In this document: in pieces, positions 1 to 8,378 of the stretch | Numbering within the stretch: position 1 is the stretch's first letter | Layout of the letters: every line of letters begins with the position of its first letter | Source: NORP240 sp965222175 | GTDB taxonomy: Bacteria; Pseudomonadota; Gammaproteobacteria; Pseudomonadales; Pseudohongiellaceae | DNA: 64,000 bases | Reading direction: 5' to 3' | NCBI GenBank assembly: GCA_965222175.1 | Contig: OZ244938.1 | Coordinates: 1,550,001-1,614,000 of the forward strand | Notes under the pieces: model-generated | Database searches by the model: none | What the model saw: only the letters and a program-made list of their open reading frames with translations | What the model was told of the DNA's origin: nothing | Program-made: the position numbers and the translations under genes

Positions 1-58
1 CTGCTTGATGCGGACACCTTGCAGCGACGGGCGACAGGCTATGACTACTGATAAGGGG

Positions 59-211
59 CTAGGTAACCTGTCGGACCAGTCCGTAAGGGGCGCCGGTGAT
101 GCTGGCGTCCGGGTAGTACCAGGTGACATCAAAAGCCCGCAAGTGGTGAGTGGCAAGCCGGCCATTGGACCGGAACAACGTCTGGCCGTCGTGGTCCCGG
201 TGATAGGCCAT
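59..211 (-). CDS. Possible small ORF of 50 residues, unknown
   Basis: An ATG-started frame of 50 codons ends at a TAG. It has an in-frame stop seven codons upstream, so it is not the tail of a longer gene. The product is rich in aromatic and polar residues (for example FDVTWYYPD). There is no convincing ribosome binding site. I recognise no family, and it may be a decayed fragment or chance. The rest of the first 350 bases holds nothing else I can support. Confidence 0.2.
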   Translation of the reverse strand: MAYHRDHDGQTLFRSNGRLATHHLRAFDVTWYYPDASITGAPYGLVRQVT

Positions 212-350
212 GGGCTGAACAATTTCCGCTCATGTCAGTGTATTTGCGGTTTCGGGCTTTGTTCAGTCGGGGTATTCCTATAAAATGCCCCGTAAATTGA
301 TCAGCGGTCCCCCAATAAAAACGTCGAATGCTGGAAGTAAGGAGAAAAAG

Positions 351-737
351 ATGGATTGCCCGAAATGTAATTCCAACATGAAAGAGCTGAAAGTCGAAAC
401 ACTCCATGGTCAAGTCATAGTTGATCAGTGTGAGGGCTGCAAGGGCCTATGGTTTGACCAGGGCGAGGCAGAGCAGTTGAAAAAAGACTGGATGGCGGAT
501 TTCCTGGATAGTGGTGATCCTGAAGTTGGCAAGACTTACAATTCGGTGCGGGATATCGAATGCCCACGCTGTGGCAAGCCGATGCAGAAAATGAACGACC
601 GCAAACAGAAGCACCTGGAATACGAGGCCTGCGAGGAACACGGCATGTTCATGGATGCCGGCGAGTTTACCGACTACAAGCATGAAACCCTGCTGGATGT
701 GTTCCGTGACCTGGTCGCACGGGTTCGTCGCAACTGA
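351..737 (+). CDS. Zinc-ribbon (zf-TFIIB type) protein
   Basis: A protein of 128 residues with two copies of a zinc-ribbon unit. The N-terminal copy has CPKC near residue 3 and CEGCKGLWFD near residue 32. The second has CPRCGKPM near residue 67 and a CEEHG element near residue 88. This matches the zf-TFIIB (TFIIB zinc-binding) family, whose members probably bind metal but have no settled function. The start at 351 is preceded by AAGGAG at good spacing. A longer frame from 285 lacks a binding site. It converges on the next gene across a hairpin with a T-run. Confidence 0.8.
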   Translation: MDCPKCNSNMKELKVETLHGQVIVDQCEGCKGLWFDQGEAEQLKKDWMADFLDSGDPEVGKTYNSVRDIECPRCGKPMQKMNDRKQKHLEYEACEEHGMFMDAGEFTDYKHETLLDVFRDLVARVRRN

Positions 738-751
738 TCCACTTGAGTCAA

Positions 752-1642
752 TCAACAATGCCATCCGGGATGTTCCCAGATGGCATTTTTTTTGACCGAT
801 TCGGGAAAGCGCCGCAACCTGCCGATGTCCATCCAGGTGGCTTCGCTGGTATGAAAGTCCGAACCAGCTGATACCAGCAGATTGAGTTCCAGGCTGGTGC
901 GGGCCAGTTTTTCCACCTGGCTGTCCGTCATGCTGGAGCAGCTGATCTCCATCGCTTCTCCGCCTGCGGCGCAGAAATCCCGCAACAACCTTGAATTGGC
1001 ACTGCGTCCCAGGGAATAACGGTGTGGATGAGCCAGCACGGGTATACCGCTGGCAGCCCGAATGCAGGCAATTGCTTCTGTCAGGGAGCACCACTCGGCT
1101 GGCACGTAAAACCGGCCATTGCGTGCCAGGGAACGAAACGCCTTCCTGGGCGTGCCGGAGGTTGTCCGGCTGGCCAGGAAACGGGCAACGTGAGCCCGCC
1201 CCGGTGAGACGCAGGGCAGATTGCCAATGTATTCTCCCAGCCCGGTGATGCCTGCCTTGACCAGTCGCCTGTCGAAGTTCTCCATCCGCTCCCGACGCTT
1301 CTGCTGCTGTCGTTCCAGCAACAGGTTCAGTTCCGCATCATCAGCGTCAACACAAAGACCAATGACGTGAATTTCCTGGTTTTCCCAGCGGGTCGATATT
1401 TCCACTCCCGCCAGGAGATGCAGGTTCCATTTCGCCACATGGCGAGCCGCGGCCCGAAAGCCCTCGAGGCAGTCGTGATCGGTCAATGCCAGATGCGTGA
1501 CGCCGTTTTCCTGTGCTCGATTGAGAACATAGTCCGGGGGGTGGGTGCCATCGGAAAAGTGGCTGTGGGTATGCAGATCGACTTTCAATTTCAGGGGTCC
1601 TGCAGCTGTTGGGCAAGGGGTCGACAGGTGTCGCTGTAACAT
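752..1642 (-). CDS. PHP-domain phosphoesterase, YciV/RNase AM-like
   Basis: A PHP-superfamily metal-dependent phosphoesterase of 296 residues. The N-terminal metal motif DLHTHSHFSDG is followed by LALTDHD and VEIS, and later by LAHPHRY and GSDFH, the usual metal-ligand order of the family. Its closest known relatives (YciV/TrpH, renamed RNase AM) are 5'-3' exonucleases that trim rRNA 5' ends and degrade short nucleic acids. The ATG at 1642 has no clear ribosome binding site. A TTG at 1588, preceded by AGGA, would place the DLHTHS motif at residue 4, as in most homologues, and is a serious alternative start. Confidence 0.85.
   Translation of the reverse strand: MLQRHLSTPCPTAAGPLKLKVDLHTHSHFSDGTHPPDYVLNRAQENGVTHLALTDHDCLEGFRAAARHVAKWNLHLLAGVEISTRWENQEIHVIGLCVDADDAELNLLLERQQQKRRERMENFDRRLVKAGITGLGEYIGNLPCVSPGRAHVARFLASRTTSGTPRKAFRSLARNGRFYVPAEWCSLTEAIACIRAASGIPVLAHPHRYSLGRSANSRLLRDFCAAGGEAMEISCSSMTDSQVEKLARTSLELNLLVSAGSDFHTSEATWMDIGRLRRFPESVKKNAIWEHPGWHC
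757..793 (+). terminator. Intrinsic terminator after the zinc-ribbon gene
   Basis: A perfect 9-bp stem (AATGCCATC at 757-765 and GATGGCATT at 779-787) is followed by a run of eight T on the plus strand. It lies 20 bases past the stop of the upstream gene and inside the last codons of the convergent PHP gene. Confidence 0.8.
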
Positions 1643-1778
1643 TCGGTTGGCTTGCCGGGTCTAGTGTAGCATCCGCGAGTCCGCTGCTATATAGTCGCTG
1701 ACCTGACCGCCAATTTGGAATCGACTCATTCTGTCAGGCCTCGCCATAAGCCGACGTTAGCTGAAAAACACGAAAAAG

Positions 1779-2330
1779 ATGGATTCCAGCCCCTTAGCAC
1801 CAACCGAAGACAGCCTGAAAAAACGGCGCGATATTCTGAGGACGGCCTGCTGTCAGTGCCTCGATCAATGCCTGGAGGTTGTCCAGGAACTCCCCGAAGA
1901 GGCTTATCGGCAAGAACAGTCTACCGGTTCTTCCATCGGCACTCACATGCGCCACATCATCGAAAGGATTTCCTGTGTTCTCGAGGGTCTGACAGGGGGC
2001 CGCGTGGACTATGATCAACGGGACCGTGATGTCACCCTTGAAACCAGCCCCGATGCGGCCACCCTGGCCCTGCGGGGGATTCAGCGTACCCTGCTGATAC
2101 TGGAAATGGATAGCGGCGCCAGCCTGGAAGTGGCTGAGTCGGTTCATGCGGACAGCCCGGTGGTAGCAGTACCCAGTACCCTGGACCGGGAACTGATGAG
2201 CCTGGTTTCCCATACCGTGCACCATCTCGCCATCATCTCGCTGCTGTCGACATCGGCGGGTTACCCGCTGGCCATTGATATTGGCAAGGCGCCATCGACC
2301 CTGCTTTACGAAAGAAATCAGCCGCAATAA
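1779..2330 (+). CDS. DinB-like family protein
   Basis: A protein of 183 residues resembling the DinB/YfiT four-helix metal-binding fold. Histidines sit where the family places its ligands: THMRHIIER near residue 54 and SHTVHHLAII near residue 147. Some relatives are thiol-dependent S-transferases, but the substrate here cannot be told. It has no signal peptide. It lies just upstream of the isc promoter and reads in the same direction, but 130 bases and a clear promoter separate it from iscR, so it is probably not part of that operon. Confidence 0.65.
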   Translation: MDSSPLAPTEDSLKKRRDILRTACCQCLDQCLEVVQELPEEAYRQEQSTGSSIGTHMRHIIERISCVLEGLTGGRVDYDQRDRDVTLETSPDAATLALRGIQRTLLILEMDSGASLEVAESVHADSPVVAVPSTLDRELMSLVSHTVHHLAIISLLSTSAGYPLAIDIGKAPSTLLYERNQPQ

Positions 2331-2396
2331 CACGCCGACACCCCCACCGGGCCGGGCCTGACGTGGCTTACTCCGACGTCGCCGTGGGCTTGGCTA

Positions 2397-2429
2397 ATAC
2401 TTGACTAAATTACTTAGGTATTTGATAAT
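2397..2429 (+). promoter_or_regulatory. iscR promoter with overlapping IscR type 1 site
   Basis: A sigma-70 promoter, TTGACT (2401-2406), a 17-base spacer and GATAAT (2424-2429), lies 35 bases upstream of iscR. The 25 bases at 2397-2421 match the IscR type 1 consensus (ATASYYGACT-RWWWY-AGTCRRSTAT) at 23 positions, with ATACTTGACT on the left and AGGTAT on the right. The box covers the -35 element and most of the spacer, as expected for feedback repression of the operon by [2Fe-2S]-IscR. Confidence 0.85.
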
Positions 2430-2463
2430 GGCGCCTGGATTTGAATAACAGCAGGTCAGCCTC

Positions 2464-2958
2464 ATGCGCCTAACAACCAAGGGCCGTTACGCGGTCACCG
2501 CCATGCTGGATCTGGCAATTCACGAAGACAGTGGACCGATCAGTCTGGCCGATATTTCCCAGCGCCAGGAGATTTCCCTGTCCTATCTTGAGCAGCTGTT
2601 TTCCAAGCTGCGCAAAAACAACCTGGTCAGCAGCGTGCGGGGTCCCGGAGGGGGCTACGAACTTCGTTCCAGCGCAGATGCCATTTATATTGCCCAGATA
2701 ATAGACGCGGTGAATGAGTCCCTTGACACCACCCGATGCCAGGGGGCCGGTGACTGCCAGGGCGGGGAAATCTGCCTGACCCATTATCTGTGGAAAGACC
2801 TGAGCGAGCAGATTCACGATTTTCTCAGCAACATCAGCCTGGCTGACCTGGTTGAAAAACGTGAAATCAGACGCATAGCAGAAAACCAGGATCGCAAGAA
2901 AGAATTGATTGCCGCTGATCTGGTAGATCAGGTGCCGGTTTCGGCTGGAACGGCATAA
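2464..2958 (+). CDS. iscR: Fe-S cluster regulator IscR
   Basis: An Rrf2-family transcription factor of 164 residues, the usual length. The N-terminal winged helix (MRLTTKGRYAVTAMLDLA) is followed by the cluster ligands C92, C98 and C104 and by H107, at the same positions as in E. coli. With a [2Fe-2S] cluster bound it represses the isc operon, while the apo form acts at type 2 sites. It is the first gene of the isc operon and lies directly behind a type 1 IscR box, which supports autorepression. The next gene, iscS, follows after 26 bases. Confidence 0.98.
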   Translation: MRLTTKGRYAVTAMLDLAIHEDSGPISLADISQRQEISLSYLEQLFSKLRKNNLVSSVRGPGGGYELRSSADAIYIAQIIDAVNESLDTTRCQGAGDCQGGEICLTHYLWKDLSEQIHDFLSNISLADLVEKREIRRIAENQDRKKELIAADLVDQVPVSAGTA

Positions 2959-2984
2959 CCGGATTGGCTTAACTGGAGTACATA

Positions 2985-4199
2985 ATGCAACTTCCTATTT
3001 ATCTCGATTATTCCTCGACCTCGCCTGTAGACCCACGCGTAGTGGAAAAAATGGTGGAATGCCTGTCCAAGGAAGGAAATTTCGGCAATCCCGCCTCACG
3101 TTCCCACCTGTTTGGCTGGAAGGCAGAGGAAGCGGTTGAAGCGGCGCGTCGACATGTTGCCGACCTGGTCAACTGTGATCCCCGGGAAATCGTCTGGACT
3201 TCGGGGGCCACTGAAGCCGACAACCTGGCAATCAAGGGAGCCGCTCATTTTTACGCCAAGAAAGGCAAGCACCTGATCACGTCGAAAATCGAACATAAGG
3301 CGGTTCTTGACAGTTGCCGACAGCTGGAGCGGGAGGGTTACGAAGTAACCTACCTGGATCCAGGAGCCGACGGGATCATTACCGCCGATCAGGTGGAGGC
3401 CGCTATTCGACCAGACACTATCCTGGTGTCACTGATGCACGTCAACAACGAAATCGGCGTGATCAATGACATTGAAGCCATTGGCAAGGTGACCCGTGAA
3501 AACAAGGTCGTATTCCACGTGGATGCAGCCCAGAGTACCGGCAAGCTGGACATTGACCTGGGTTCCATGCAGGTAGACCTGATGTCCTTTACTGCCCACA
3601 AAATTTACGGACCCAAGGGCATCGGTGCGCTTTTTGTCCGACGTAAGCCCAGGATACGAATCGAGCCGCAGATGCACGGTGGAGGTCACGAACGCGGCAT
3701 GCGCTCGGGAACCCTGCCGACCCACCAGATCGTGGGTATGGGTGAGGCCTACCGTATTGCCAGGGAGGAAATGCACGAAGAGAACGCCAGGATTCTGAAG
3801 CTGCGCAACAGAATGCTGGCCGGCCTGCAGGATATCGAGGAGGTCTACGTTAATGGTGACCTGGATCATCGCGTGGCTGGAAACCTGAATATCAGTTTCA
3901 ACTTTGTCGAGGGTGAATCGCTGATGATGGCACTGCGGGACCTGGCGCTGTCTTCCGGGTCGGCCTGTACCTCGGCGAGCCTTGAGCCTTCTTATGTTCT
4001 GCGCGCGCTGGGGCTCAATGACGAGCTTGCACACAGTTCGCTACGAATCAGTATTGGCAGGTTCACCACCGAGGAAGACATTGATCATGCAGTGGGAAAA
4101 ATTCATGAAGCTGTAGCGAAACTGCGTGAACTCTCACCCCTTTGGGATATGTACAAAGACGGTGTGGATCTAAGCAAAGTTCAGTGGGCAGCGCACTAA
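2985..4199 (+). CDS. iscS: Cysteine desulfurase IscS
   Basis: A PLP-dependent class V aminotransferase-fold enzyme of 404 residues that takes sulfur from cysteine as an enzyme persulfide and delivers it to IscU. Visible signatures are LDYSSTSPVDPRV at the N-terminus, SGATEADNLA, the cofactor histidine and lysine region (HVDAAQSTGK, TAHKIYGPKG) and the mobile catalytic cysteine loop SGSACTSASLEPSYVLRALG near residue 328. The C-terminus SPLWDMYKDGVDLSKVQWAAH is typical of IscS and carries the IscU-binding tail. It sits between iscR and iscU in the standard order. Confidence 0.98.
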   Translation: MQLPIYLDYSSTSPVDPRVVEKMVECLSKEGNFGNPASRSHLFGWKAEEAVEAARRHVADLVNCDPREIVWTSGATEADNLAIKGAAHFYAKKGKHLITSKIEHKAVLDSCRQLEREGYEVTYLDPGADGIITADQVEAAIRPDTILVSLMHVNNEIGVINDIEAIGKVTRENKVVFHVDAAQSTGKLDIDLGSMQVDLMSFTAHKIYGPKGIGALFVRRKPRIRIEPQMHGGGHERGMRSGTLPTHQIVGMGEAYRIAREEMHEENARILKLRNRMLAGLQDIEEVYVNGDLDHRVAGNLNISFNFVEGESLMMALRDLALSSGSACTSASLEPSYVLRALGLNDELAHSSLRISIGRFTTEEDIDHAVGKIHEAVAKLRELSPLWDMYKDGVDLSKVQWAAH

Positions 4200-4216
4200 T
4201 TACTGGAGAATTCAAC

Positions 4217-4603
4217 ATGGCTTATTCAGACAAGGTAATCGATCATTACGAAAATCCACGTAACGTGGGCAAGATGGACGAAAAGGACACTAACGTCGGC
4301 ACCGGAATGGTTGGTGCCCCGGCATGTGGCGACGTCATGCGTCTGCAGATCAAGGTGAACGATCAGGGTGTCATCGAGGACGCCAAGTTCAAGACTTACG
4401 GCTGTGGTTCGGCTATTGCCTCAAGCTCGTTACTGACCGAGTGGGTTAAAGGTCGCTCTCTGCAGGAAGCCACGGAGATAAAAAACAAGGATATCGCCGA
4501 TGAGCTTGGTCTTCCTCCGGTAAAGATTCACTGTTCAGTGCTGGCGGAAGATGCCATCAAGGCCGCCATTGCCGACGTGAAAAACAAGCGTGGCGAGGGC
4601 TGA
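4217..4603 (+). CDS. iscU: Fe-S scaffold protein IscU
   Basis: The scaffold on which [2Fe-2S] clusters are built; 128 residues, as in E. coli. The three cluster cysteines are present in GAPACGDVM (C37), TYGCGSA (C63) and KIHCSVLAEDAI (C106). The HscA recognition motif LPPVK precedes the last cysteine. The ATG at 4217 follows a TGGAGAA binding site 17 bases after the iscS stop. A longer in-frame extension overlaps iscS and is not needed. An unusually long gap of 205 bases follows before iscA. Confidence 0.98.
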   Translation: MAYSDKVIDHYENPRNVGKMDEKDTNVGTGMVGAPACGDVMRLQIKVNDQGVIEDAKFKTYGCGSAIASSSLLTEWVKGRSLQEATEIKNKDIADELGLPPVKIHCSVLAEDAIKAAIADVKNKRGEG

Positions 4604-4808
4604 CATTGCACAGTTGATGCGGGCTGACGAGACGGCTGTGCAGCGGTTTCAGTGAGTCGGCTCCGCACCAGGGCCGCGCCACCCCGCTATTGCGGGAATC
4701 GTAAAAATTGATGGCGCACCAACAGCAGCGCAACCTTGAGTCTGTCCGGCAGGCTGAACAGACCAGGTGCCAGGAACGTATCAGGACAGTATTTAAGCAG
4801 GTTTTTTT
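4604..4808. other. Long iscU-iscA spacer
   Basis: These 205 bases separate iscU from iscA, where most relatives have a few tens of bases. They contain a short hairpin (CCCGC, tatt, GCGGG near 4683) and no convincing reading frame, terminator T-run or promoter. The stretch may hold a processing or stability site, but I see nothing decisive. Confidence 0.3.
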
Positions 4809-5132
4809 ATGTCAATTTCACTTACCCCATCAGCGGCCCGACACGTCGCCGATCAGCTGGCCAGTCGTGGTCGCGGAATCGGGATACGGGTTGGCGTCAA
4901 GACGACCGGCTGTTCCGGCATGGCCTATGTTCTGGAGTTTGTCGACAAGCTTGACGTGGGAGACCAGGTCTTTGAAGAATGCGGTGTCAAGATTATCGTC
5001 GACCCCAGGAGTCTTGCCTATATCGATGGCACGGAAATGGATTACGTGAAGCAGGGTGTCAACGAAGGATTTGAATTCAAGAATCCCAATGCCAGGGGTG
5101 AATGTGGTTGTGGAGAAAGCTTCAGTGTTTGA
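4809..5132 (+). CDS. iscA: A-type Fe-S carrier IscA
   Basis: An A-type carrier of 107 residues that receives clusters from the scaffold and hands them to apo-targets, mainly [4Fe-4S] proteins. The three conserved cysteines are in KTTGCSGMAY (C35) and the C-terminal GECGCGESF (C99 and C101). The start at 4809 is preceded by AGCAGG at short distance. It follows iscU in the canonical operon order but after an unusually long spacer. Confidence 0.97.
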   Translation: MSISLTPSAARHVADQLASRGRGIGIRVGVKTTGCSGMAYVLEFVDKLDVGDQVFEECGVKIIVDPRSLAYIDGTEMDYVKQGVNEGFEFKNPNARGECGCGESFSV

Positions 5133-5205
5133 ATTTTTCCACAGACTGACCTGGCAGAGTGCGGCGTAGCGAGAGTCCTAGCAATCCAGCGCTATAAATA
5201 CATCC

Positions 5206-5739
5206 GTGTTCTTTAAAGACAAAAATTATTTCGAGCTGTTTTCCATTCCGGCGAGTTTTCAGGTAGATACCAGGGAATTAACCGATTCCTACCGACAGCT
5301 GCAATCGCGATTCCATCCCGACCGTGTGGCCGGCGGCTCCGAACAGGAAAGGCTGCGTTCCGTTCAGGCAACCAGTTTGTTGAACGAAGCATACGAAACG
5401 CTGAAATCCCCCCAGAAACGTGCCGCTTACCTGTTGTCATTGCGAGGCGTGGATGTCGAACAGGTCAACCAGGATGACCTTCCCCCGGACCTGCTTATGG
5501 AGCAGATTGAGTTGCGCGAACAGTTGGAAGAGCTGCCGAGGGACGAGTCCGCCCTGGATACCCTGGAAACCTTGCGGGAGAGAGTGACCAGTCGCCAGGA
5601 ACAGGGTCAGCAGAAGTTTGCTGACGCCCTGACGGCCGAAGACCTGGAAACAGCCAGGAAAAACTATTATGAAATGCAGTACTTCGCCAAACTCTCCACT
5701 GAAATAGAGTCGTTGGAAGAAGACCTGCTCGGATACTGA
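5206..5739 (+). CDS. hscB: Co-chaperone HscB
   Basis: A J-domain co-chaperone of 177 residues that brings IscU to HscA. The N-terminal J domain carries YRQLQSRFHPDRV (HPD motif near residue 37), and a C-terminal three-helix bundle begins near residue 90 and binds IscU. The start is a GTG at 5206 (translated as MFFKDKNYFELF, matching the family N-terminus), with no strong ribosome binding site before it. It lies between iscA and hscA, as in E. coli. Confidence 0.95.
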   Translation: MFFKDKNYFELFSIPASFQVDTRELTDSYRQLQSRFHPDRVAGGSEQERLRSVQATSLLNEAYETLKSPQKRAAYLLSLRGVDVEQVNQDDLPPDLLMEQIELREQLEELPRDESALDTLETLRERVTSRQEQGQQKFADALTAEDLETARKNYYEMQYFAKLSTEIESLEEDLLGY

Positions 5740-5777
5740 AGACTACCGACAGATAAACCTGGCACATCGAATTTTAT

Positions 5778-7646
5778 ATGGCACTACTTCAAATAGCAGA
5801 ACCCGGGGGAAAGCCTGCCAAGGCGCCGCGAAAGCGGGCTGTCGGCATCGACCTGGGTACAACGAATTCCCTGGTGGCAGCATCCTGCGGTGACAAGGTC
5901 GAGACCTTGCCCGACGAGAACGGCAGTCATCTGTTGCCTTCTGCCGTGCGCTATCAGGCTGCCGGCGAGGCTCCACAAGTGGGTCAGTCGGCGCTGGACG
6001 CAGCGGTGAACGATCCACTGAACACGGTTATATCGGTCAAGCGATTTCTGGGCAAGACCCTGGCGGAAATTCACCGGGCCAATCCGTACCTGCCCTACGA
6101 TTTCAGTGGCGACGATGACGACAGTCAGCCGTTGATCAGGACCGCAGCCGGCGACCGCAACCCCATGGAGGTATCCGCGGAAATACTCCGGGTACTGGCA
6201 AAGCGGGCCGAGAAATTTCTCAACGGTCCCATCGACGGTGCAGTCATAACCGTACCTGCTTATTTCAACGATACTCAGCGCCAGCAGACACGGGATGCGG
6301 CGCGACTGGCGGAAATCAACGTATTGCGCCTGTTGAACGAACCGACGGCTGCCGCCGTAGCTTACGGCCTGGACAGCGGTGATGAGGGCAACGTCGTGGT
6401 GTTCGACCTTGGTGGAGGCACTTTTGACGTCTCGGTGCTGAGTTTGGAAAAAGGCGTATTCCAGGTGCTGGCCACCGGTGGGGACACCAGTCTCGGTGGA
6501 GATGACTTTGACCATGCCCTGGCCGACTGGATTCTGCAGCAGGCTGACAATGGCGAATCGCTGGATCCTTCGCAACGTAATACGCTGCTGCGGATCGCCA
6601 GGCAGGCGAAACACGCGCTGACCGATCGCCACAGCGCGGAAGTACAGTTTGGCAACTGGCGCGGCACGATCGATCGTGAGACCTTCGCCGACCTGGTTAG
6701 CCAACTGACCGATAAGACTGTCAATGCATGCCGCAGGGTTTTGCGCGACGCCGGTTTCAGGAGCGGGGATATCGATTATGTCGTGCTGGTTGGCGGGGCA
6801 ACGCGAATGCCGGTCATTCGCCAGCGGGTGCAGGAATTTTTTCAGCGGGAACCGCTGGCCGATATCGACCCGGACAAGGTCGTTGCCATCGGTGCAGGAA
6901 TTCAGGCCGATGTGCTGGTAGGCAACAAGTCTGGCGATGATTTTCTGCTGCTTGACGTGAATCCGCTATCCCTCGGCATCGAAACGGTAGGCGAACTGGT
7001 GGAAAAGATAATTCCCCGAAATACCACCATCCCGGTAGCAAAAGCACAGGAATTCACCACCTTCAAGGATGGCCAGACCGCCATGATGATCCATGTTGTG
7101 CAGGGAGAGCGGGAGTTGGTAAGCGATTGTCGGTCACTGGCCCGCTTCGAACTGCGAGGCATCCCGCCAATGGCGGCGGGTGCGGCCAAGGTGAAAGTGA
7201 CATTCCAGGTTGACGCCGACGGCTTGCTGAGCGTCAGCGCCACGGAAACTGCCACGGGGACCACTGCCGAAATCCAGGTCAAGCCAAGTTACGGCTTGAG
7301 CGGTGAGGAAATTGAGAACATGCTGAAGTCCTCACAGGAGCATGCCAGGGAAGATATGCAGACACGGGCTCTGCAGGAGGCCAAGGTGGAAGCGCAACAG
7401 ATTCTAGATGCCCTGGCGGGGGCTTTACAGTCTGATGGCCACCTGTTGAACGATGATGAAACCCAGCAGATCGGCAGGGCCGTCACGGCACTGGAATCTG
7501 CCCTCGAGGGCCAGGACAGTGGCGCTATTCACGAACTGACCGAAAAGCTGAATGCCGCTACTGCCGAATTCGCCGCCCGTCGTATGGACCGGGAAATCAG
7601 TCGTGCCCTGCGTGGTGAGTCAATTTCCACCATGGCCGACAAGTAG
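5778..7646 (+). CDS. hscA: Hsp70-type chaperone HscA
   Basis: A specialised Hsp70 of 622 residues that acts on the LPPVK motif of IscU in cluster transfer. The ATPase domain begins near residue 23 with GIDLGTTNSLVA, followed by NEPTAAAVAYGLD, DLGGGTFDVS and VVLVGGATRMP. The substrate-binding domain starts near residue 395 (LLLDVNPLSLGIETVGELVEK). The helical lid covers the last 120 residues. Length and order match HscA, and the position between hscB and fdx separates it from DnaK. Confidence 0.97.
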   Translation: MALLQIAEPGGKPAKAPRKRAVGIDLGTTNSLVAASCGDKVETLPDENGSHLLPSAVRYQAAGEAPQVGQSALDAAVNDPLNTVISVKRFLGKTLAEIHRANPYLPYDFSGDDDDSQPLIRTAAGDRNPMEVSAEILRVLAKRAEKFLNGPIDGAVITVPAYFNDTQRQQTRDAARLAEINVLRLLNEPTAAAVAYGLDSGDEGNVVVFDLGGGTFDVSVLSLEKGVFQVLATGGDTSLGGDDFDHALADWILQQADNGESLDPSQRNTLLRIARQAKHALTDRHSAEVQFGNWRGTIDRETFADLVSQLTDKTVNACRRVLRDAGFRSGDIDYVVLVGGATRMPVIRQRVQEFFQREPLADIDPDKVVAIGAGIQADVLVGNKSGDDFLLLDVNPLSLGIETVGELVEKIIPRNTTIPVAKAQEFTTFKDGQTAMMIHVVQGERELVSDCRSLARFELRGIPPMAAGAAKVKVTFQVDADGLLSVSATETATGTTAEIQVKPSYGLSGEEIENMLKSSQEHAREDMQTRALQEAKVEAQQILDALAGALQSDGHLLNDDETQQIGRAVTALESALEGQDSGAIHELTEKLNAATAEFAARRMDREISRALRGESISTMADK

Positions 7647-7705
7647 TCACCCGTTGCCGTGACACCTAAATCCAGTCAGATTTATCAGACAGCAGGTTGA
7701 CAGTT

Positions 7706-8044
7706 ATGCCCAAGCTTACGTTTTTACCCCATGAATCGATCTGTCCCGAGGGAGCGACGGTTGAAGCCGAACCTGGTGTAAGCATTCTTGATGCAGCCCT
7801 GGGCAGTGGCATCCCCATCGAGCATGCCTGTGAAAAGTCCTGCGCCTGCACCACCTGTCATGTCGTGGTCAAGGAGGGGTTCGATTCTCTCGATGAAGCC
7901 TCCGAAAACGAGGAGGATTACCTGGACAAGGCCTGGGGCCTGGAACCGGAATCACGACTCAGTTGCCAGGCCAGGGTCGCCGGGGAGGATCTTGTTATAG
8001 AGATTCCCAGGTACACAATCAACATGGTTTCCGAAGCCCATTAA
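7706..8044 (+). CDS. fdx: [2Fe-2S] ferredoxin of the Isc system
   Basis: An adrenodoxin-type ferredoxin of 112 residues that supplies electrons for cluster assembly on IscU. The ligands are C42, C48 and C51 in ACEKSCACTTCHVV, plus a distal cysteine in RLSCQARV; C46 is an extra cysteine inside the loop. The ATG at 7706 matches the family N-terminus (MPKLTFLPH) and has AGCAGG upstream. A TTG three codons earlier is less likely. It lies between hscA and iscX. Confidence 0.96.
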   Translation: MPKLTFLPHESICPEGATVEAEPGVSILDAALGSGIPIEHACEKSCACTTCHVVVKEGFDSLDEASENEEDYLDKAWGLEPESRLSCQARVAGEDLVIEIPRYTINMVSEAH

Positions 8045-8074
8045 CAGGGCGCTGCCTGTCTCTGGAGTACCAAC

Positions 8075-8272
8075 ATGAAGTGGACAGATATAAACGACAT
8101 TGCCATTGAACTGGCGGATACCCATCCGGATGTCGATCCGCGGTACGTCAACTTTGTTGACCTGCACAAGTGGGTATGTGGGCTGGAAGGCTTCGATGAT
8201 GATCCACAGCGCAGCGGTGAAAAGATCCTTGAAGCCATCCAGGCAGCCTGGATCGAGGAAGCCGCTGACTGA
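8075..8272 (+). CDS. iscX: IscX, small Isc accessory protein
   Basis: A small acidic protein of 65 residues (66 in E. coli) that binds IscS and iron and is proposed to tune the rate of cluster assembly. It contains the family signature MKWTDINDIAIELAD, the HPDVDPRYVNFVDLHKWV segment and a C-terminal IQAAWIEEA. The start is preceded by TCTGGAG. It is the last gene of the isc operon; a new promoter for ndk follows. Confidence 0.95.
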   Translation: MKWTDINDIAIELADTHPDVDPRYVNFVDLHKWVCGLEGFDDDPQRSGEKILEAIQAAWIEEAAD

Positions 8273-8309
8273 CACCGGACTGCCGGTCCGCCTCGATCGG
8301 TAAAAACCG

Positions 8310-8338
8310 TGTAAATCTGAGCCCTTAGGCCGTATAAT
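8310..8338 (+). promoter_or_regulatory. Probable ndk promoter
   Basis: A perfect -10 hexamer TATAAT lies at 8333-8338, 40 bases upstream of the ndk start. The -35 region near 8310 (TGTAAA-like) is weak. It sits in the 106-base gap between iscX and ndk. Confidence 0.6.
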
Positions 8339-8378
8339 GCGGCCACTTTGTACACTGGATTTTCTGTGAGGAACAGAC

